Below, in pieces: positions 44,024 through 51,400 of a stretch of 64,000 nt of DNA (position 1 is its first letter; every line of letters starts with the position of its first letter). Source of the DNA: Kordia antarctica. GTDB lineage: Bacteria > Bacteroidota > Bacteroidia > Flavobacteriales > Flavobacteriaceae. The stretch lies in the NCBI RefSeq assembly GCF_009901525.1, contig NZ_CP019288.1, positions 3,501,501 through 3,565,500 of the forward strand, read 5' to 3'. Under the pieces are notes generated by a model, which did not search any database, was not told where the DNA came from, and was given only the letters and a program-made list of their open reading frames with translations. Position numbers and translations under genes: made by a program.

Positions 44024-44096
44024 TTACTCCTGAATCTCAATAGTTCTTCTCGCTTCATTACCAAATTCGTCAACAACAGTGATTTTGTGAATTCCT
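44024..44096 (-). pseudogene. duplicate of the pbpC 3' end
   Basis: These 73 bases are identical to 44641-44713, the last 24 codons and stop of pbpC. The copy ends abruptly at GAATTCCT and continues into an M28 peptidase fragment. Confidence 0.9.
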
Positions 44097-44215
44097 AATT
44101 ATTTATTTGATGGAAAAGGCATGCGAATTGATGGAATCAGTGAAAATCGTCCTGCACAAAAAGCTGGTTTGTAAAAAGTGAAATTGTGGAAGCTGCGATT
44201 ACTTTTTTTGACTAG
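44091..44215 (+). pseudogene. decayed duplicate of the M28 peptidase 3' end
   Basis: The 5' part (44091-44174) matches 41328-41411 with about six changes. An internal block of about 110 bases is lost, and the rest (AAGCTGCGATTACTTTTTTT) matches the peptidase end near 41540-41560. It contains a stop after GCTGGTTTG. It is fused at ATTCCT to the pbpC tail copy. Confidence 0.85.
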
Positions 44216-44352
44216 AAGAAACAGAAAACCTACAACTTTGTAGTCTTAAAGAATGTTGAAAGTTAGAATAAATAAATCATAAATTTAAAGTAAAAGCCTA
44301 CAATTGTTTTATATTTTTAATATATTAGTAGTCTAAACCAAAATATATTATT

Positions 44353-44598
44353 ATGAAAAAAAGAATTTTAGAAGTAAAAGGAGTTACTGAGTTAACAAAA
44401 AAAGAGCAAACGCTTATTAACGGGTCTGCTGGACCAATTGCGTTTTGTGGCCCTAATGGAGATTGCCCTCCTGGATCAACATGTGACGGAGATTATTGCT
44501 ACGCTGATGGTGGCGGAAATCCTGGTGGTGGTAATTGCCATGAACCTACTAGGTTCTGTATACCTCCAGAAACTGGTTGTGGATGTGTTTACTGTTAA
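44353..44598 (+). CDS. Gly/Cys-rich RiPP-precursor-like peptide, 81 aa
   Basis: Leader MKKRILEVKGVTELTKKEQT differs from the LxLxK type but keeps the MKKR start; cleavage may be near INGSAG. The core has ten Cys and many Gly and Pro (FCGPNGDCPPGSTCDGDYCY, then ADGGGNPGGGNCHEPTRFC, then CGCVYC), a pattern more like a disulphide-rich peptide. It is followed by a terminator that overlaps the pbpC stop. It lies right after the scar of duplicated gene tails. Confidence 0.65.
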   Translation: MKKRILEVKGVTELTKKEQTLINGSAGPIAFCGPNGDCPPGSTCDGDYCYADGGGNPGGGNCHEPTRFCIPPETGCGCVYC

Positions 44599-44603
44599 GA
44601 TAA

Positions 44604-44642
44604 TAAAAGAGATTGTTTTACTTTTTAGACAGTCTCTTTTTT
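44604..44642. terminator. bidirectional terminator between the 81-aa peptide and pbpC
   Basis: The stem AAAGAGATTGT/ACAGTCTCTTT (one G-U) is flanked by A and T runs and touches the pbpC stop codon. Confidence 0.8.
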
Positions 44643-46995
44643 ACTCCTGAATCTCAATAGTTCTTCTCGCTTCATTACCAAATTCGTCAACAACAGTGAT
44701 TTTGTGAATTCCTGCTGTTGGCTTCACTTCCATTTCGTGAATAGTTTCGGTAGTTCCTAAATAAGCTTCATCCAAATACCAGAACACTTTGGTTTCTGGA
44801 ATAGAATGCGCCAAACGTAAAATCAGACCATTTTTACTTCCGTCAAAATCTTTCGGTAAAAACACTTTTACAGCTTCTTCAGGATACAAAAAGTCCATAC
44901 TTTTTTGTCCTTCTGCGGTACAATCTTTCCGAAAAGGCGGCAATGTTTTATACAACGGATTTTTATTCTGATAATAATATTCCATCAATGGCGGCAACAC
45001 AAACCAACTTTTATGCGTCATTTCACTCAATGGCTGACACGAAGAATTCACTTGGTAACGTTCGTCTTTGTCCAAATGTACCCAAATATGATACGGACAT
45101 GGTTTTGTTTTCAATCCGCTTCGTGGAATAAACTGCAATTGCGCTTCTTCACACAATTCGGAAGCTCGGTAACCACTTTTTGAACAGATAGAAACTTCTT
45201 CAAGTGCGTCATACGGAACGTCAAACCAATCGCTATTTGGTAATACTTCAAAAATATCGAACAAAATTGGCGCTGCCGCAGAAGAGCCAATCAATCCTGG
45301 TCTGCCTTCGCCATCGGCATTTCCAACCCAAACGCCAACTACATAATCTTTCGTTGTGCCAATTGCCCAAGCATCCCGAAAACCAAAACTTGTGCCTGTT
45401 TTCCATGCAATTTGTTTGCTAGAATCGAAAAACTCCCAATTTTCTTCGCCTTCTGGTCTGTTTACTTCTTTCAAAGATTCGTAGGTTAAATACATAGAAC
45501 CTGCGTCAAAGATTGTTTTTTCGCGCGTAAGCGTTCCAAAATCAACGTTTTCATCCAACAAAAAAGAAGGTTCACAAAATTCATTCGTAAAATATTGACT
45601 TGAGTTTTCGCCAAAATGTGTCAGCGTAGAAGAGAATGCAGCATATGTTTTGCATAAATCCCACAAATTACTTTCTGCGCCGCCTAAAATCAATGAAAGT
45701 CCATAATGATCGGCACTATACGATATATCTTTTAAGTTCAATTCTTTGAGATAATAATGAAATCTATCCAAGCCAAATTGTTGCAACATTCGCACCGCAG
45801 GAACATTCAACGAACGCGCCAATGCTCTTTTTGCCGTTACTGCGCCATCATATGTATCTGTGTAATTTTTAGGATTGTACGTTCCAATTTTTGTTGGCAC
45901 ATCAACGACTAATGTATTTGGTAACAAATCGCCAGCATCCAAAATTGCCGTGTACAAAAATGGCTTCATAATACTTCCTGTACTTCTTGGTTTGTGAATG
46001 ACATTTACATCTTTTTGATGCGCTCTATCCGTTGGCGTATTTCCAACATATGCGAGTACTTTTCGTGTTTTTACGTCTAAGATTAATACAGAAGCATTGT
46101 AAATTTGATTCTGCTTTAATTCTTTGTAATGCTTCGCTACAATTGCGTTTGCTTCTTGCTGAAGATACGATTCTACGGAAGTCTGTACACGTTTTCCTTT
46201 GTGCGTTTCTGCAACTTTATTTAGCAAATGTGTTGCCGTTTGTGGCAATGCATATGGTTTTTGTGGAAGTGTTTCTTTAGTTGCCAATTCGTAGGTTAAT
46301 TGATCAATAATTTCTTGCTCTTTTAATTTTTTGAGTAATCGATCTCTTTTTGCTTTCAGTCGCAGTTGATTCTTTCCAGGATAAATCAAACTTGGAGCAT
46401 TTGGCAATACGGCTAACGTAGCATTTTCTGCCCACGAAAGTTCTTGCGGTCTTCTTCCAAAATAGCGCCAAGCTGCTGCGTCCAATCCGACAACATTTCC
46501 GCCGAAAGGCGCGTGTGAAGCGTAAAAAGTTAAAATTTCGTCTTTAGTATATCTAAATTCTAATCGTGTTGCGAGTATTAATTCTTTGAATTTCTCAACA
46601 TACGAACGTTTCTGTCCTTTCCGAGACAATCGAATTACTTGTTGTGTCAACGTACTTCCGCCACGTTTTACTTCGCCCGATTCTATATTTTGCCATAACG
46701 CTTTCGCGATTGAAATCGGGTTGAATCCAGGATGATTATAGAAATATTCATCTTCAAACTGAACAATACAAATTTTGAATTTCTCTGGAACCGAATCTAG
46801 TTTTGGAAACCGCCATTGTCCGTCATCGGCAATTTTCGCGCCAAGCAAAATACCTTCACGACTTTCAATAACCGTAGAAGTTGGCGTATTAAAAAGTGTT
46901 TTTGGCAAACAAAAATAGTAGGCAATCAGTAGTATTACAAAGATTGCTGTTTTAATTTTATTGTTCTTTATTCTTTTGAAATTTTTTTCTAACAA
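44641..46995 (-). CDS. pbpC: penicillin-binding protein 1C
   Basis: A 784-residue inner-membrane peptidoglycan synthase. After a short tail and one helix (residues 15-32), the glycosyltransferase domain shows EDEYFYNHPGFNP and KRGGSTLTQQVIRLSRKGQK. The transpeptidase domain has SIMK (RSTGSIMKP), SLN (RSLNVPAVRM) and KTGTSFGFRDAW. The C-terminal 90 residues match the domain typical of PBP1C. The alpha-2-macroglobulin gene is upstream, the known yfhM-pbpC pairing. Confidence 0.95.
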   Translation of the reverse strand: MLEKNFKRIKNNKIKTAIFVILLIAYYFCLPKTLFNTPTSTVIESREGILLGAKIADDGQWRFPKLDSVPEKFKICIVQFEDEYFYNHPGFNPISIAKALWQNIESGEVKRGGSTLTQQVIRLSRKGQKRSYVEKFKELILATRLEFRYTKDEILTFYASHAPFGGNVVGLDAAAWRYFGRRPQELSWAENATLAVLPNAPSLIYPGKNQLRLKAKRDRLLKKLKEQEIIDQLTYELATKETLPQKPYALPQTATHLLNKVAETHKGKRVQTSVESYLQQEANAIVAKHYKELKQNQIYNASVLILDVKTRKVLAYVGNTPTDRAHQKDVNVIHKPRSTGSIMKPFLYTAILDAGDLLPNTLVVDVPTKIGTYNPKNYTDTYDGAVTAKRALARSLNVPAVRMLQQFGLDRFHYYLKELNLKDISYSADHYGLSLILGGAESNLWDLCKTYAAFSSTLTHFGENSSQYFTNEFCEPSFLLDENVDFGTLTREKTIFDAGSMYLTYESLKEVNRPEGEENWEFFDSSKQIAWKTGTSFGFRDAWAIGTTKDYVVGVWVGNADGEGRPGLIGSSAAAPILFDIFEVLPNSDWFDVPYDALEEVSICSKSGYRASELCEEAQLQFIPRSGLKTKPCPYHIWVHLDKDERYQVNSSCQPLSEMTHKSWFVLPPLMEYYYQNKNPLYKTLPPFRKDCTAEGQKSMDFLYPEEAVKVFLPKDFDGSKNGLILRLAHSIPETKVFWYLDEAYLGTTETIHEMEVKPTAGIHKITVVDEFGNEARRTIEIQE

Positions 46996-47060
46996 AGTAT
47001 TTTTTTAGATCAGTTCTATATGATTTTATCTTTTTCCGAAGTATAGTAAGTGTTTTTCGT

Positions 47061-47200
47061 TAAGAATTTTCGAAGCCTTGGAGAAAATTTAGAAAAATAG
47101 TTACGGTTCTAGTTTTTTCTTTTAAAAACTAGAAATACCTCTGGAAAAATTCCCTTTCTTTTGTTTCTTTTCTTTGGGAAAGCAAAGAAAATGAAATTAA
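47061..47200 (+). repeat. dispersed 150-bp repeat, copy 2
   Basis: GTTAAGAATTTTCGAAGCC at its start and TTTCTTTGGGAAAGCAAAGA at its end match copy 1 at 34103-34255. The 295 bases between pbpC and the next gene hold nothing else I can identify. Confidence 0.5.
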
Positions 47201-47290
47201 AAAACCTGAAATTAAATATGTATCATAAAAACCATTTTAATATTTCTTAATTTTTAATTGAAGGGTTAAGTAAAACTAATATTATCTAAA

Positions 47291-47602
47291 CTATTTTTCA
47301 AAACTATACTCACGCTCAACTTTACAGATTTTCACATTATAATACGCATACCAATTTTTAATGCCTTTTTGTTGTGCAACCAAATGATCTGTATGTTGTT
47401 TCCATTGCTGAATAGCTTCCAAACTTTCCCAATAACTCACGGTAATTCCGATAGCATTTCGTGCGCTGTCAATACTAATAAATCCAGTTTGATCTTTGGC
47501 AAGATTTTCCATTTGTTCCGCCATTTCGGCATAACCTTCCGTATCTTCTGTTTGAATAGAAGTGAAAATTACTGCGTAATATGGTGTAAAGTCTGTTTTC
47601 AT
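47291..47602 (-). CDS. antibiotic biosynthesis monooxygenase (ABM) domain protein
   Basis: A 103-residue small alpha/beta barrel protein of the dimeric ABM superfamily (YYAVIFTSIQTEDTEGYAEM, FISIDSARNAIGITVSYWES, IQQWKQHTDHLVAQ). Members are monooxygenases or haem-related proteins; most are uncharacterised. I start at the ATG at 47602, which overlaps the upstream TGA as ATGA, so translation is coupled. Confidence 0.85.
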   Translation of the reverse strand: MKTDFTPYYAVIFTSIQTEDTEGYAEMAEQMENLAKDQTGFISIDSARNAIGITVSYWESLEAIQQWKQHTDHLVAQQKGIKNWYAYYNVKICKVEREYSFEK

Positions 47603-48483
47603 ATTTTTCCCATAAACCAATCAAAGCCATAGATTTCTCTATATTCTTTGGGTATTTTAGTTACTATAATATCTTTTTTGCCTTTTTCAATCCAAAATCT
47701 TTTATTTGATCGTATGATGTTGCCTGTTTTTTCTCCTAGCTTATTTTTTTGAAAAGAAATGAATTCTATGGTGTCAATAGCTTCTTCATTCCATTTGTAT
47801 TTGTACATTTCTGTCTCTCCAAGATGTCCATAACAGATACCTTTAATTAGATGCTCTTTCGGTGAAAACGTTGGGTTGATAAAATGATAGCGATCAGAAA
47901 AACTTCTATTATCTTTTTTTAATATAAATACTTCGCTAAATGCTTTTAAACAGCAACCAGAACTACCATAGCCATTGATAACGAAATCCTTAAGATTATC
48001 ACCATTAATGTCTTGAATTGTGTCAGAAATATACGTTATTTTCCAGTGTTTATTTTCCAAAACAGTTTCTATATCATTTTTCTTTATCACATATATATTA
48101 TGATAAATTTCGCCCATATCACTTCTTGCAATTAATAAATGACGCTCTTTTTCTGAAAAGAGGTGACCAATAGATATACGAATTGTTACAGTGCTTAAAC
48201 TATCTTCAAATTCTTCATAATGTGTTTCATAACGCTCTTTTTTAAGATGCGGATTTGCTTTTAAAATAGCGCGATTTAGTATGTTATACATTCTCATACT
48301 ATAAGCATTTTTTTGCTCTTCAAGTTGTTGACTATTCTTCAATACTTGTTGCTCTTTCGTCAAAAACGGTTTCGTTTCCTCTTGAATGACAATAGACTTC
48401 TCTGTTTTGTCACCGTTTTTATTCGCGCAAGCATAACAAAGCAGTAACAAAAAACACAGCAACATATAAATAACTCGCATCAT
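47599..48483 (-). CDS. lipoprotein with FG-GAP-like segment, unknown function
   Basis: A 294-residue lipoprotein (lipobox LLCYAC, Cys near residue 19). A central DINGDNLKDFVINGYGSSGC resembles the FG-GAP/XAC2610 type of calcium-binding loop. The rest is not recognised. It overlaps the upstream alpha-2-macroglobulin stop and the downstream ABM start by four bases each (ATGA), so the three are one translational unit. Confidence 0.75.
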   Translation of the reverse strand: MMRVIYMLLCFLLLLCYACANKNGDKTEKSIVIQEETKPFLTKEQQVLKNSQQLEEQKNAYSMRMYNILNRAILKANPHLKKERYETHYEEFEDSLSTVTIRISIGHLFSEKERHLLIARSDMGEIYHNIYVIKKNDIETVLENKHWKITYISDTIQDINGDNLKDFVINGYGSSGCCLKAFSEVFILKKDNRSFSDRYHFINPTFSPKEHLIKGICYGHLGETEMYKYKWNEEAIDTIEFISFQKNKLGEKTGNIIRSNKRFWIEKGKKDIIVTKIPKEYREIYGFDWFMGKI

Positions 48484-51400
48484 TTCACAACCTCAATCCA
48501 TTGTCCTTTAGTACGCACAAAATAATCATTATCATACATCGCTTCTGCTTGAATTCCAGGTAAATAGTATCTTCCTAAATAGGAAGCATTCAGCAATACA
48601 TTGAATGTTTTTGATCTTCTTCGTGGCAAATCAAAATAGAAATTCACACGATCATCTCTAATATCGGTATGTCTTGCTTCGCTTGATTCTGTATTTCCGT
48701 AATCGGTAAAACGTGTATTCACAATTTCCCAACCAGAAGGGAAAATCTCTGTCAAAGCAACATCGCCCAAAAAGATAGCTCTATCATTAGAAATAGTAAC
48801 TGTTGCCATAAAATCAGTTCCTTGTTGCAACTTCGTTACATCAATTTCGTTTCCAGCTTTATCTTTATACGTCACTCTAATTGTTAAATGTCGTTTCTCA
48901 GCCAATTCTTCGCCAAGCGGTAATTTTCCAGTACTCAACACACGCACAAACAAAACATTATCTTCTTTGTTTTCAATTTGTAACGAATTTGCACCTTTTA
49001 CAATAGTTAAATCACGTTGTGCAATTGCTTTAGAAGTTTCAATATTTTGCTGATTATTTCCATTACTGGAGAATTGCATTTTGATATTTTTACCACCATT
49101 TTGCGTCACCATTTTTCCCATTGCTAACAAACTATACGCGGTAGTTTGTGTACTCATCCAATCGCTTGAAGATAATCTTTTTGCAATTATTTTTGACATA
49201 TCAATCGCTTTTTTATCTTTCAAAATCACCATTGTTTCCATTGCCATTGCACGATTTCTATCGATGGATCCATAGGTATAATCATACCGATTTCTTGAAG
49301 GTTCAAAGTTAATATTTGCCGTTTTTGCAATTTGTTCCCCTGCTTCTTTCTGTGAAGCCAATGCATACGCCGCCGCCAATCGCCATTTGGCATCGTTTGA
49401 TAATTTATTGGATTCTCGCAATCGGTTCATGGAAGCTAAATCTGGATGACCAGCCAACGCTAACGTGTACAAACGATATGCTTGCGCTAAATCAGCATTG
49501 TAGTAATTATCGTTATTAGTACGCCATGCACGCGCTGCATTTTTCTGAAAACTAATCCATTGACTCATAAAATTGAGTGGTAATATATAGCCTTTCTTTT
49601 CAGCTTCAATCATAAAATGTCCAGCGTAACTTGTTCCCCATTCGTTGGTTCTATTTTCGCCAATCCAATAACTCAAACCGCCATTTGGACGTTGAAAATG
49701 TGCCAATCGTTTGATTCCTTTTTCAATATTACTTTCTATTTGTTGCTTTTTTGAAGTTGTAATATCGAAAATATCGTTTAAGTATAATTGCGGAAATACA
49801 CTTGAAGTCGTTTGCTCAATACAACCGTGCGGATATTGAATTAAATATTCCATTCGCGAGGTGAAATCCATTGGCGGCAATGTAGAAAACTCTACAACTG
49901 CGGCGTTTGTTCCTGCAACGCCGAATGTATCAAAATTGAGTGTTTTAGCCGTTTTTCCATCTAAAGTAACTTCATGAATTTTCTTCGTAATCGGATTCGG
50001 ATTTTCTACATCAATTTCAATTTTATAGGATGCTTTTTCGCCGTTTCCTGTGGCAATCACTTCTATAGTTCGAATGCCTTTTGCTTCGCTCACATCTAAG
50101 TCAAAATAGACCATTTTTTCATCTGGTTTATCAAATGTAAGTGTCTGGTTTGCGCTTCCAATTACAGAAATTCCGTCTTGCAATTTCAGTTGAAGCGATA
50201 CATTTTTCACCTTATCTTCCATCGCAAAAACCGTCACAGGAAGTGTTACTTTTTCGCCTGGACTCAACTTTCGTGGCGCAGTTGCCAACACCATTAAAGG
50301 TTTTTTTACTTGCGATGATTGTTCTGCATTTCCATACGCTTCTGTTTCAGGGTTTCCTGCAACAACCATTGTACGAACAGCGCCAATATAATTTGGCATT
50401 TCAATTTTGTGCGACTTTGTTTGTCCAGCTTTGAGCTGAAAAGGACCTAGATACACAACCACAGGTTTAAAACGATTTGCTTTTTTGTTTTTAGCGCCAT
50501 TTCCGCCATCGCCACCACCAACTGCAAATACTTGATCTATGTTTCCGCTAAATGCACCAATAATGTCATCATAAATATCCCAAGTGCGAACGCCAAGTGC
50601 TTGTCGTTGGTAAAAAACGTCCCAAGGATTTGGTGTTTTAAATCGAGTTAAATCTAATAAACCTTCATCAACAACGGCAATTGTATACGTCATTGCTTTT
50701 TTGTTTTCTTCGCTTACTTTTACCGTAAATGATTGTTCTGGTCGCAACGTTTCTGGTACGGAGATTTTAGGTTTTAAAATCGTTAAAGGATTTTCTACCA
50801 ATATTGGAATGACTCCGTATAATCGAATTGGTAAATCGTTGGAAACGTTATCATGTTTTTGAACCAACGAAATATTTACAAATACATTTGGTGCCATTTC
50901 TTCTGTAATCGGAATCGTTGTCGTGGTTTGCTCTTTTGAAGTTTTTACCCATTTTGTACTGAGAACTTCTGTGCCATTTTCGACACTTACCAATGCGCGT
51001 CCGCCTTTTCCAGAAGGAAACGTAATCGTAGCTTTTTCGCCAACATTGTATGTTTCTTTATCTGCTGCAAAAATTAACATTTTCGCCGCTTCTGAGTTTC
51101 CGTCGTTGCTTCTGCGCCACCAATTTTTATAAAAATAAGTCGTCATTCCTGTTGCGTGACCACTTTTTGCGTCGTATACACGAATTAAATAACGCCCACG
51201 ATTGTCATCAGGAATGTTGAGGTTAAAACTTCCTTTTCCGTTTGCGTCCGTATTGACTCTTAAGGTTTTATAGTGTTCATGATAGTCACTTCCCGAATAG
51301 GAAGAAAGGTCTTCATACGACGAACTCCACCACCAACGCCAGTTAATTTCATAGATTTTTACTTCGAGTCCGTTGCGTTTGATCGGGTTTCCTTTATCAT

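Noticed and set aside
47190-47250. MKLKNLKLNMYHKNHFNIS, resembling the start of a precursor leader
   Set aside because: Only 19 residues, no Gly-Gly and no core, and it begins in the end of a dispersed repeat.
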